Source of the DNA: Gammaproteobacteria bacterium | Lineage (GTDB): Bacteria > Pseudomonadota > Gammaproteobacteria > Pseudomonadales > Pseudohongiellaceae | Assembly: GCA_030831165.1 (NCBI GenBank) | Contig: JAURLP010000014.1 | Span: 1 to 64,000 of the forward strand | DNA: 64,000 nucleotides | Direction: 5' to 3' | In this document: piece by piece, positions 1 through 7,146 of the stretch | Numbering within the stretch: position 1 is the first letter of the stretch | Layout of the letters: the number at the start of each line of letters is the position of its first letter | Notes under the pieces: generated by a model | Database searches by the model: none | The model's input: the letters and a program-made list of their open reading frames with translations, nothing else | What the model was told of the DNA's origin: nothing | Position numbers and translations under genes: made by a program

Positions 1-80
1 CATTGCGGATGATAATGTCTTTGAGGCGATCGGTGATAAAGACATAGCCGTCTTCGTCCATATAGCCCAGCCGCCAGACT
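1..80 (-). pseudogene. 5'-truncated fragment of an AMP-binding (acyl-CoA synthetase-like) gene
   Basis: Read on the minus strand from about position 73 to the window edge, the DNA encodes RLGYMDEDGYVFITDRLKD followed by IIRN. This is the well-known A8 motif region near the start of the C-terminal domain of acyl-CoA synthetases and other AMP-forming ligases. An intact gene would need roughly 1.2 kb of coding sequence upstream, that is at positions 80 to about 1,300. That space instead holds a hairpin and a complete cytochrome gene, and the reading frame upstream of the motif soon loses any similarity to the family. The break falls just before the LGY of the motif. I infer the left-hand remnant of a deleted or rearranged gene. 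The rest lies outside the window and cannot be judged. Confidence 0.55.
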
Positions 81-192
81 ACTGAAACCTCAAGCCATGA
101 AGAACAACAAAAGACTGTTTTTCATTTTTTAATTAAATAGACAGTAAGGACTTGCCCGAAATATACGTAAATCGATATTACGGTGCTTGATC

Positions 193-220
193 CCTCGGGC
201 TAACCCAAGATAGCCCGAGG
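193..220 (-). terminator. Perfect 10-bp hairpin downstream of the cytochrome c5-like gene
   Basis: CCTCGGGCTA at 193-202 pairs perfectly with TAGCCCGAGG at 211-220 around an 8-nt loop. It begins about 30 nt beyond the stop codon of the minus-strand cytochrome gene, where a transcription end would be expected. No T-run follows on either strand, so it may be a weak terminator or an mRNA 3'-end stabiliser. Confidence 0.45.
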
Positions 221-251
221 AAGAAGAGATAGATCTAAAAGGACCTGGAGA

Positions 252-668
252 TTATTGCAGAGCGTCTCGCATAAAGTCTACGGCAGCTCGCATTTCATCA
301 TCACTACAATCAACGCATGTACCACGTGGTGGCATAACATTAATTCCATTAATGGAATTCGTATATAGCACGTCCATACCTTTGGCTAGACGTGGTTCCC
401 ATTGCTCAGCATTACCAAAAATAGGCGCTTCGCTGACGCCAGTCGCATGGCAGACCATGCAATAAGTATTATAAATTGTCTCTGCGTCTCTGGGACCTGC
501 AGATCCGGCAACGGCCATTCCAGCGGCACAATCGTCTCCAAAAACACAGACGGAGCCGGCGGGATTAAGCCTTTCACGGATTTCTTCGTCCAAAGTAGCC
601 GCACCAGCAAAAGCTGAAAGTAGCACTACTAATAATCCTGAAATAAGAGTGGTTAACTTATGATTCAC
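252..668 (-). CDS. Cytochrome c5-like monoheme c-type cytochrome
   Basis: Small periplasmic electron carrier of 138 residues. Residues 1-23 form a Sec signal peptide (basic start, hydrophobic core, AGA cleavage region). The heme-attachment motif is CMVCH at C70-H74, and the likely axial methionine is M112 in VMPPRGTC. The C118/C121 pair just after it matches the extra disulfide typical of the c5 family, and C41/C47 form another possible pair. The family passes electrons to terminal oxidases in gammaproteobacteria. In Pseudomonas a cytochrome gene lies next to dsbA, cytochrome c4 and engB; here the same neighbourhood exists but the rfb operon lies between. The gene has its own hairpin downstream. 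Family placement is firm; the physiological partner is unknown. Confidence 0.85.
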   Translation of the reverse strand: MNHKLTTLISGLLVVLLSAFAGAATLDEEIRERLNPAGSVCVFGDDCAAGMAVAGSAGPRDAETIYNTYCMVCHATGVSEAPIFGNAEQWEPRLAKGMDVLYTNSINGINVMPPRGTCVDCSDDEMRAAVDFMRDALQ

Positions 669-866
669 TTTTATACCTCTGGCGCTTATTGCGAACTTGT
701 CTTGCTAGGTTGAACAATTTTGAGGGCGGCATTATACCTGTAAAATTCGGTTTCTGGTACTCGTTATAAAGTACTTGATGCCTTATGCTTTACAAAAGTT
801 ATCGATAATACTGCCTCATTCACAACTTTTCAGGCAAGAAAGCTCTTGTAGCGATTAATTTCCACC

Positions 867-1418
867 TTATAGGTACTTTATCGCTTCAGAAAAGGCTGAG
901 GCATTTTGATCTTTTGCTGAGAGCGTCGGCTCACCAATTCCATCTAAAGGCCACGGAATATTTAAATCCGGATCATCCCAGCGTATTGAGCGCTCGTCAT
1001 CCGGCGCATAATAGCTGGTACATTTATAAACAAATTCTGCCCTGTCACTCAGTACCAGAAAGCCATGGGCAAAGCCAGGAGGTACCCAAAATACTTCTCT
1101 ATTATCCGCACTAAGAACTGCTGCAACGTGTTGGCCGAAGGTCGGAGAGCGCTCCCGTAAATCGACTACTACATCATATACATCGCCGGAAATAACCCTG
1201 ACCAGTTTACCCTGAGCTTGTTGCAACTGATAATGCAAGCCACGCAAAACTCCTTTTCTGGAGGAGCTATGGTTATCCTGCACGAAGTCAGTATCAATGC
1301 CCAACTCGCTTAACCAGCTTTGTCGATAGGTTTCCATGAAAAAGCCACGCTCATCCCCAAAGACTTTTGGTTTTATAATCAGCACATCAGGGATCGCGGT
1401 CTGAATAATTTCCATCAA
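867..1418 (-). CDS. rfbC: dTDP-4-dehydrorhamnose 3,5-epimerase
   Basis: Third enzyme of dTDP-L-rhamnose synthesis; it epimerises C3 and C5 of dTDP-4-keto-6-deoxyglucose in the cytosol. It has 183 residues, the usual length. Visible landmarks are RGFFMETY at 24-31 and the VLRGLHYQ strand, whose H62 is the catalytic base of the cupin-fold family. The sequence starts MM, so the start may be one codon later. It is the last gene of the minus-strand operon rfbD-rfbB-rfbA-rfbC, and its ATG overlaps the end of rfbA by 4 bp, which suggests translational coupling. The product probably feeds rhamnose into O-antigen or exopolysaccharide, but no glycosyltransferase is in the window. Confidence 0.95.
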   Translation of the reverse strand: MMEIIQTAIPDVLIIKPKVFGDERGFFMETYRQSWLSELGIDTDFVQDNHSSSRKGVLRGLHYQLQQAQGKLVRVISGDVYDVVVDLRERSPTFGQHVAAVLSADNREVFWVPPGFAHGFLVLSDRAEFVYKCTSYYAPDDERSIRWDDPDLNIPWPLDGIGEPTLSAKDQNASAFSEAIKYL

Positions 1419-2290
1419 TACACTTTCTCATTAAGCACTTGAACTAAGTATTCTCCATAACCACTCTTTTCAAGAGGCGCAGCCAAAACCTGAAGCTGCT
1501 CCGCATCAATGTAGCCCATGCGAAAAGCAATTTCTTCCGGACAAGCAATTTTTAAACCCTGACGTTCTTCGATTGTTTGCACAAAAGTGCTGGCTGCCAG
1601 TAAATTGGCGTGGGTGCCTGTATCGAGCCAAGCCGCTCCTCTACCCAGTATTTCAACAGTCAGTTCACCAGCTTGCAGGTATTCCAGATTCACGTCAGTA
1701 ATTTCAAGCTCACCACGCGCTGATGGTTTAACATTTTTAGCAATATCTACTACCCTGTTATCGTAGAAATAAAGTCCGGTTATGGCGTAATTCGACAAAG
1801 GTTTAAGAGGCTTTTCTTCCACTGAAAGCACACTGCCATCTTCTGAAAACTCTACTACCCCATAGGCTTCAGGATTTTTTACATGATATCCAAATACGGT
1901 CGCACCTTTTTCTTTGCGCACCGCCCTGAGTAATGAGTCCTGGAGCGAATGTGAATAAAAAACATTATCACCAAGCACCAGTGCAACCGCATCATCACCT
2001 ATGAACTCTTCACCAATTAAAAAAGCCTGGGCTAAGCCATCGGGGGAAGGCTGCTTAGCATAAGAAAAGCTTAAGCCCCAACTTTCACCATCACCAAGCA
2101 GGTTTTTAAATACCGGCAAATCTCTTGGAGTTGAAATGATTAAGATCTCCTGAATCCCGGCCAGCATCAATGTGCTCAGCGGATAGTAAATCATGGGCTT
2201 ATCATAGATCGGCAGAATCTGCTTGCTAACAGAATGGGTAATCGGATGTAAGCGAGTGCCAGATCCCCCGGCCAGAATTATCCCCTTCAT
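1415..2290 (-). CDS. rfbA: Glucose-1-phosphate thymidylyltransferase
   Basis: First enzyme of the dTDP-rhamnose pathway; it makes dTDP-glucose from dTTP and glucose-1-phosphate. The 291 residues match the family length. The nucleotide-binding signature [11 protein letters not shown] lies near residue 8, followed by [17 protein letters not shown]. The metal-binding aspartate is in LGDNVFYS and the EEKP motif is at about residue 160. Its start overlaps the rfbB stop by 4 bp and its stop overlaps the rfbC start by 4 bp, so the three genes are read as one coupled unit. Confidence 0.96.
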   Translation of the reverse strand: MKGIILAGGSGTRLHPITHSVSKQILPIYDKPMIYYPLSTLMLAGIQEILIISTPRDLPVFKNLLGDGESWGLSFSYAKQPSPDGLAQAFLIGEEFIGDDAVALVLGDNVFYSHSLQDSLLRAVRKEKGATVFGYHVKNPEAYGVVEFSEDGSVLSVEEKPLKPLSNYAITGLYFYDNRVVDIAKNVKPSARGELEITDVNLEYLQAGELTVEILGRGAAWLDTGTHANLLAASTFVQTIEERQGLKIACPEEIAFRMGYIDAEQLQVLAAPLEKSGYGEYLVQVLNEKVY

Positions 2291-3372
2291 TGCTTTTCTC
2301 TTGCTTCAGCACCAAGGCGTTCCAATTGATAACTGCCATCCAGCACAGCTTCCCACCATTGGGCATTATTCAAGTACCAGGCTACTGTCTTGCGAATGCC
2401 GCTTTCAAAACTTTCCTCTGGTCGCCAACCTAGCTCCTTCTCAATTTTAGATGCATCAATTGCATATCGCAGGTCATGGCCAGGCCTATCTTTAACAAAC
2501 TCAATAAGATTTTTAAAACCTTTACCCGCCGCTAAAGCATTTGGGTTTTCTGGCACCAATTCTTCCAGTATCGTACAAATGGACTGCACAACTTCTATAT
2601 TTTGTTTTTCATTATGGCCACCGATATTGTAAGTCTCCCCGACTTTTCCTTCTGTGATCACTTTATATAATGCTCTGGCATGGTCCTCGACATAAAGCCA
2701 GTCCCGTACTTGAGTACCATGTCCATAAACCGGCAAAGGTTTGCCCTTGAGCGCGTTTAAAATCATGTGTGGAATTAATTTTTCCGGAAAATGATAGGGG
2801 CCATAATTATTCGAACAGTTTGTGAGTACGACAGGGAAACCATAGGTTCGATACCATGCCCTGACCAGATGATCAGAGCTGGCCTTGGAGGCGGAATAAG
2901 GGGAGCTTGGTTTGTATGCTGTATCTTCAGTGAAAAAGCCCTCAGGACCATCAAGATCGCCGTATACTTCATCAGTAGAAACATGATGAAAAATAAACGC
3001 TGATTTTTTCTGCGGCTGCAGCTGCTGCCAGTATTCACGTGCAACGTTCAGTAATTGGTAGGTTCCCACTATATTAGTCTGAATAAATTCGCCGGGCCCA
3101 TCAATGGACCGGTCAACGTGTGACTCCGCCGCCAGATGCATTACCGCATCAGGCTGGTGCTCATGGAAAGCCTTGTTTAAAGCTTCCTGATCACAAATAT
3201 CGATCTCGCAAAAAGCGTAATGCTCGGATGGCAACACTTCAGTTAGGGAGTTTAAATTGCCAGCATAAGTCAGCTTATCAACATTGATGACTTCATCTTT
3301 GGTGTTTTTTAATATATGTCGGATCACAGCACTGCCAATAAAACCTGCGCCGCCTGTTACAAGAATTTTCAA
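2287..3372 (-). CDS. rfbB: dTDP-glucose 4,6-dehydratase
   Basis: Second enzyme of the pathway, converting dTDP-glucose to dTDP-4-keto-6-deoxyglucose with bound NAD. This is an extended short-chain dehydrogenase of 361 residues. The N-terminal NAD motif is [10 protein letters not shown], the catalytic couple lies in [10 protein letters not shown] (YxxxK), and STDEVYGDL holds the family's catalytic T-D-E. It sits 67 bp downstream of rfbD and overlaps rfbA by 4 bp. Confidence 0.96.
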   Translation of the reverse strand: MKILVTGGAGFIGSAVIRHILKNTKDEVINVDKLTYAGNLNSLTEVLPSEHYAFCEIDICDQEALNKAFHEHQPDAVMHLAAESHVDRSIDGPGEFIQTNIVGTYQLLNVAREYWQQLQPQKKSAFIFHHVSTDEVYGDLDGPEGFFTEDTAYKPSSPYSASKASSDHLVRAWYRTYGFPVVLTNCSNNYGPYHFPEKLIPHMILNALKGKPLPVYGHGTQVRDWLYVEDHARALYKVITEGKVGETYNIGGHNEKQNIEVVQSICTILEELVPENPNALAAGKGFKNLIEFVKDRPGHDLRYAIDASKIEKELGWRPEESFESGIRKTVAWYLNNAQWWEAVLDGSYQLERLGAEAREKQ

Positions 3373-3439
3373 TGTTAAGTTTCGCCGTTAATAAATTCCA
3401 AAGACTATTCTATAAGGAAACCGATTTGCATTAACAGGC

Positions 3440-4303
3440 TTAACCTAACCTTCTTAGCACAATATTCAATTCTTCCTGCCACGGTTTACCGCTAAAGTTT
3501 ATTGCTTCATAAGTCACAGTCTTATCCAGTAAAGAATTTTTGGGGCGTTGTGCCGGAGTCGGATATTCGCTACTGCTTATCGCATGAAGCGGAATTTTTT
3601 TCTTTAACAGACCCAGATCCAAAGCCTGCTTTTGGATTTCTGTAGCAAAATCATACCAACTGGCGACACCTTGATCTGTCCAATGGTAAATGCCCTTTAA
3701 GTCTCTATTAGCCACAAAACGCCACAGCACCTCTGCCAAACCATGTGCCGAAGTTGGCGTGCCAAACTGGTCATTTACAACAGATAGCGCATCACGCTCA
3801 GCCATCAGCTTTAACATCGTAGTAATGAAGTTTTTAGCTTCAGCAGAATACAGCCATGCCGTTCGGATAATCGTACTATCGGGCCTTAATTCTCTTAACT
3901 TATTTTCCCCTGCTAATTTACTGGCGCCATAAATGCTAAGGGGTGCAGCTAAATCAGTTGGTTTGTATGCTGACAGCTTTGCCCCATCAAACACAAAGTC
4001 TGTCGAAAAATGAATGATCCGGCAATCTTTGGGGGCTGCCTCTGCCACCAAGGCAGGTCCCAGGGCATTTACCGCAAATGCGCTCTCATGTTCTGTTTCA
4101 GCCTTGTCTACCTGAGTATAGGCTGATGTATTAATAATTGTGGTTGGAGCCAGATCTTTATAAACCAATTCATGTTGCGCACGATTACAAATATCAAAAT
4201 CTCGCGAGGAAAAAGCATATAGCTCCGTATCAGTGGGTTTTGATTCTTGAATAAGCCTGCCAAGCTGGCCAAAGCCCGCAAGCAGTACGATTTTTTCCTT
4301 CAT
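3440..4303 (-). CDS. rfbD: dTDP-4-dehydrorhamnose reductase
   Basis: Last reductive step, producing dTDP-L-rhamnose with NAD(P)H. The 287-residue short-chain dehydrogenase has the N-terminal nucleotide loop GFGQLGRLI, the STDFVFDG strand and the YGASKLAGE catalytic helix (YxxxK). It is the first gene of the rfb operon on the minus strand. The 135-bp gap upstream contains the dsbA terminator, so rfb transcription must start within or just below it (roughly 4304-4353). The order D-B-A-C differs from the commoner B-D-A-C, but all four enzymes are present and intact. Confidence 0.95.
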   Translation of the reverse strand: MKEKIVLLAGFGQLGRLIQESKPTDTELYAFSSRDFDICNRAQHELVYKDLAPTTIINTSAYTQVDKAETEHESAFAVNALGPALVAEAAPKDCRIIHFSTDFVFDGAKLSAYKPTDLAAPLSIYGASKLAGENKLRELRPDSTIIRTAWLYSAEAKNFITTMLKLMAERDALSVVNDQFGTPTSAHGLAEVLWRFVANRDLKGIYHWTDQGVASWYDFATEIQKQALDLGLLKKKIPLHAISSSEYPTPAQRPKNSLLDKTVTYEAINFSGKPWQEELNIVLRRLG

Positions 4304-4353
4304 TTAATTTTATCTTTGGCGCTTAGAACAAATTGAATGATAAGTTTAAATAA

Positions 4354-4386
4354 AAACGCCCATGATGCATAACATCAAGGGCGTTT
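4354..4386. terminator. Strong hairpin terminator between dsbA and rfbD
   Basis: AAACGCCC (4354-4361) pairs with GGGCGTTT (4379-4386). Inside, TGATG pairs with CATCA after one A-A mismatch, around a 5-nt loop. On the minus strand the stem is followed by a T-rich run, so it ends dsbA transcription and separates it from the rfb operon. Confidence 0.8.
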
Positions 4387-4438
4387 ACATTGGCACTAAA
4401 TAAATTGATGCTTAATAAAATAATATTAAGTTGTTTAC

Positions 4439-5080
4439 TTACATATTATTGCGTTCCATCTCGACTAGATAATCAACCACTTCAAGCATATCTGTCTGAG
4501 TAGGCACAGCCTGATTAGTCACAATGCGGTATTTACCGTTTACGATCAAATTTGGCGTACTGCGTACACCGTAATCACGCATTTTGGTGTTGGCGCGATT
4601 AACAGCTGAAGTCACCGTGAAAGAATTCCATGCGGCGTCAAAGTCATCACCAGAAACACCCTTGCTTATGAAATAATCCTTGGCGGCTCTTTCTGATTGT
4701 AAATAGTTCTGTCGCAACAGTATTTCGTCAAAAATATCACTGTGTGTCTCTTCAAAGACCCCCAGTTCTAGCGCCGTGAAATAAAGCTGAGCGTGAGTCT
4801 GCATCATCGCATTCCACATTCCAGGGCTTCTCACAAACACAACATCTTCAGGAATATTCGCTTCCCAATTTTCAATTAAAGGCTCGAATGAATAGCAGTG
4901 CGTACAGCCATACCAAAAAATTTCGACTACCTCGATTTTGTTTGGATCAACAGTACGTACAGGAGTATCCAGCGCAACATAATGTGTGCCTTCAATAAAA
5001 CGGGCAGGCTGGGCTAATACGGAGGTGCTCATTAGCACTAAAGCAATTGCTAGCAAGATAGGTTTAAATATTACTTTCAT
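4439..5080 (-). CDS. dsbA: Thiol:disulfide interchange protein DsbA
   Basis: Periplasmic oxidase that introduces disulfide bonds into exported proteins; DsbB normally recharges it. The 213-residue precursor has a signal peptide at 1-23 (core ILLAIALVLM, cleavage near VLA). The thioredoxin-fold active site is C59-T-H-C62 in FWYGCTHCYSFEP, and the cis-proline lies in RSTPNLIVNG. The usual DsbA dipeptide is Pro-His; here it is Thr-His, which may shift the redox potential. Placement next to cytochrome c4 and engB matches Pseudomonas gene order and supports orthology. Confidence 0.92.
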   Translation of the reverse strand: MKVIFKPILLAIALVLMSTSVLAQPARFIEGTHYVALDTPVRTVDPNKIEVVEIFWYGCTHCYSFEPLIENWEANIPEDVVFVRSPGMWNAMMQTHAQLYFTALELGVFEETHSDIFDEILLRQNYLQSERAAKDYFISKGVSGDDFDAAWNSFTVTSAVNRANTKMRDYGVRSTPNLIVNGKYRIVTNQAVPTQTDMLEVVDYLVEMERNNM

Positions 5081-5190
5081 TACAATCTCCAGACAAAATT
5101 GAATTCGATAATTGTTATTTAAAAAGTTAAGGCTTCTTAAAAAACGAATATCAATTCTTAAGTTAAGCCCTTATCTAAGAGCTAAAGATA

Positions 5191-5246
5191 CAAAAAAGGG
5201 CGCTGATTGGCACCCTTTTTATATCAGCCAGCTTAATCCTGGCTGA
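5191..5246. terminator. Double hairpin terminator downstream of cytochrome c4
   Basis: Two stems lie in tandem. TCAGCCAG (5224-5231) pairs with CTGGCTGA (5239-5246). AAAAAGGG pairs with CCCTTTTT around 5193-5220, with an inner GC pair after one mismatch. For minus-strand transcription from the c4 gene the second stem is followed by a T-run, so it is a good intrinsic terminator. Confidence 0.75.
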
Positions 5247-5274
5247 ATTATTCATTTTATTTCCTTATTCGGCT

Positions 5275-5892
5275 CTAATTCGCTCGAAGTCCTGAAACAT
5301 AAGATGCCAGCGCCTGAATCTCAACATCATTAAGTCTGGCAACAATATCACGCATCACAGCAGCGAGATCGTTATTTCTGCTACCCGCACGGAATGCGCG
5401 TAATTGTGCTTCAGTATAAGCTGGATCTTGGCCACTCAAGGCCGGATAGCCTGCTCCTTCATTTCCTCTACCTGTTGGTGAATGACAAGCAGAACATGCC
5501 GCTACGCCAAGATCTGCATTGCCTGACCTATACAAGACCTGGCCAATCTCCACTTTAGATTCTTCAGCCACACCAAGGGGCGCATCAAGCGAAGCATAAT
5601 GTGCAGCAATATCAGCCAGATCCTGATCTGAAAAGTTATTCAATTGGCCAGCCATAACAGCTATTGCTCTAGCTCCACTTTTTATATCTTGTAATTGCTT
5701 ATAGAGATAACTTTGGTTTTGGCCTCCCAGTTTAGCTGCACCGGGAACGACGACATCATTACCGCTGGCACCATGACAAGCGCCACACACTATAACCTTG
5801 GTACTACCTGAGGTCGCATCACCCACCAACTGGGCTTGAGCCAAGGAGCTTAGACTGAGAGCGAACATTGCAGCAAGAAAAATTCTGTTCAT
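5275..5892 (-). CDS. cc4: Diheme cytochrome c4
   Basis: Membrane-associated periplasmic diheme cytochrome that carries electrons toward terminal oxidases. I place the start at 5892 rather than at the in-frame ATG at 5904, because a GGA-type ribosome site lies 7 nt before the inner ATG and none precedes the outer one. This gives 205 residues: a signal peptide (1-20), then two homologous class I cytochrome domains with CGACH at C36-H40 and CSACH at C133-H137. The length and twin-domain layout are typical of c4. It is divergent from engB across a 392-bp gap and ends at a double terminator. Confidence 0.92.
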   Translation of the reverse strand: MNRIFLAAMFALSLSSLAQAQLVGDATSGSTKVIVCGACHGASGNDVVVPGAAKLGGQNQSYLYKQLQDIKSGARAIAVMAGQLNNFSDQDLADIAAHYASLDAPLGVAEESKVEIGQVLYRSGNADLGVAACSACHSPTGRGNEGAGYPALSGQDPAYTEAQLRAFRAGSRNNDLAAVMRDIVARLNDVEIQALASYVSGLRAN

Positions 5893-6018
5893 GCGTTTTT
5901 CCATTAAATAAATGCTAAAAATAAATGCTAATAAGTAGGGCTTAAACCTTGAGGGTATGACCCTGTTGCAATCCCAATCACAACTTGCGCTGTAATTAAA
6001 TGGGACCGCAGGGGATTA

Positions 6019-6027
6019 TGCTATACT
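6019..6027 (+). promoter_or_regulatory. Candidate extended -10 promoter in the cc4/engB divergent region
   Basis: TGCTATACT at 6019-6027 reads as an extended -10 element (TG, one base, TATACT); the -35 position is poor. It is flanked by a 7-bp inverted repeat, GCAGGGG upstream and CCCCTGC downstream, that could be an operator or leader stem. It lies about 260 bp before engB. The rest of the 392-bp intergenic region is AT-rich and shows nothing else I recognise. Confidence 0.4.
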
Positions 6028-6284
6028 TTCCGCCCCTGCTAAAAAGCGGGTGGATTATACCCTATCCTACCGTGATGACAAAGACACCAAAAGAAGAGAT
6101 ATGATTTTGAGTAAAATAACCCTGATAAGCGATTTTAGATGACAATTAATTTATTAAACCTCAATCAAGTATTTGGCTGTTGGATTATTTATCAAATTTA
6201 TTTCATCGCCATAAATAACGCCCCCATAAACATTTAAAATAACTTCCTAGGAAATAACATTAAAACACTTTTATAGAGTCCATT

Positions 6285-6893
6285 ATGGCTAGAACAGGCC
6301 TTGATTATCGTAATGCACATTTTTTGACTAGCGCCAGTACTCTGTCACAATGTCCAGAAGATACTGCCTTGGAAGTGGCTTTTATTGGTCGTTCTAATGC
6401 GGGTAAATCCAGTGCAATCAATGTGCTAACTGAGCAACCCAAGTTAGCGCGAACCAGTAAAACCCCCGGCCGCACCCAGCTATTAAACTATTTTGAGATT
6501 GCTGAACAGCGTTACCTTGTCGATTTGCCCGGCTTTGGTTATGCCAAGGTCCCGCCAAAATTGAAACTCAAGTGGCAAAAAGAGTTAACGCGCTATCTGG
6601 AAGAGAGACAATCTTTGCAGGGTGTCATTTTGCTTGTCGATATTCGACATCTATTTAAAGACAGCGACATGATGATTATTGATTGGGCTTCGCGCGCAGA
6701 AATGCCACTGCATATATTATTAACTAAAGCTGACAAGCTAAAGCATGGTGCTGCAAAAGCAACTTTATTATCTGCTCAAAAGGAATTAAAGCCCTTTGGA
6801 GAACATATCAGCTTGCAATTGTTTTCTGCACTAAAAGCAAGTGGTGTTGATGGCCTGCGTAAACAGCTGAATATGTGGTTAAACCCTGAATGA
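6285..6893 (+). CDS. engB: Ribosome biogenesis GTPase EngB (YihA/YsxC)
   Basis: Small cytosolic GTPase of 202 residues that assists assembly of the large ribosomal subunit. The G motifs are all visible: G1 GRSNAGKS at 35-42, G2 in KTPGRTQ, G3 DLPGFGYAKV and G4 TKAD. The length is normal and the protein is a single G domain. It is convergent with polA, an arrangement conserved from Escherichia to Pseudomonas, where the gap between them carries a regulatory small RNA. Confidence 0.95.
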   Translation: MARTGLDYRNAHFLTSASTLSQCPEDTALEVAFIGRSNAGKSSAINVLTEQPKLARTSKTPGRTQLLNYFEIAEQRYLVDLPGFGYAKVPPKLKLKWQKELTRYLEERQSLQGVILLVDIRHLFKDSDMMIIDWASRAEMPLHILLTKADKLKHGAAKATLLSAQKELKPFGEHISLQLFSALKASGVDGLRKQLNMWLNPE

Positions 6894-6934
6894 GCCAGAT
6901 CACAAAAGGCTATGATGGAAATATCTGGCCAGAA

Positions 6935-7047
6935 AGAATTGGGCCCTAACCACAGGAGAAAGCAGTTAGGGCCCGGTCTCCTAAAATAAAGGAGGATTTA
7001 GGTCGTTCTAGTAGAGTGGGAAATCGGGGAGAAAACCACCCTACTGT
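6935..7047 (-). ncRNA. Candidate small regulatory RNA in the engB-polA gap (Spot 42/ErsA position)
   Basis: The convergent 253-bp gap is unusually rich in stems. On the minus strand, in order: a stem 7045-7036/7019-7010 (CTACT/AGTAG and CCAC/GTGG with one mismatch, 16-nt loop); a 5-bp stem at 6994-6990/6982-6978; and a perfect 10-bp stem 6974-6965/6950-6941 (GGGCCCTAAC with GTTAGGGCCC, 14-nt loop) followed by a T-rich tail. The unpaired segments repeatedly carry CTCC or TCCTCC, which could pair with ribosome-binding sites. A sigma-E-like promoter lies just upstream. Known biology: Spot 42 in Escherichia and, as I recall, ErsA in Pseudomonas occupy this gap. The approximate ends and the strand are inferred. 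Confidence 0.55.
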
Positions 7048-7052
7048 ATAAG

Positions 7053-7080
7053 TGTGACTGATCTCCTTAAAAATAGTTCC
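7053..7080 (-). promoter_or_regulatory. Sigma-E/AlgU-like promoter for the candidate small RNA
   Basis: On the minus strand GGAACTA (7080-7074) is followed, after exactly 15 nt, by GTCACA (7058-7053). This resembles the ECF sigma-E consensus GGAACTT-N15-GTCAAA/GTCTAA. Predicted transcription would start near 7047, right at the base of the first stem. As I recall, ErsA of Pseudomonas also uses the AlgU (sigma-22) ECF factor. Confidence 0.45.
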
Positions 7081-7146
7081 AAATATTTCACATAAACTCA
7101 GATTTTTTTAAAATTATATCTGCAGGTGCAATGACACAGGGATTTT

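Noticed and set aside
6894-7146. Reading the structured gap as a CsrB/RsmZ-type RNA on the plus strand, since loops show AGGA and GGGGA
   Set aside because: Only two or three GGA loops, no promoter in the right place and no T-run after the last plus-strand stem. The minus-strand reading has a promoter, a T-rich tail and precedent at the locus. The plus-strand reading is not excluded.
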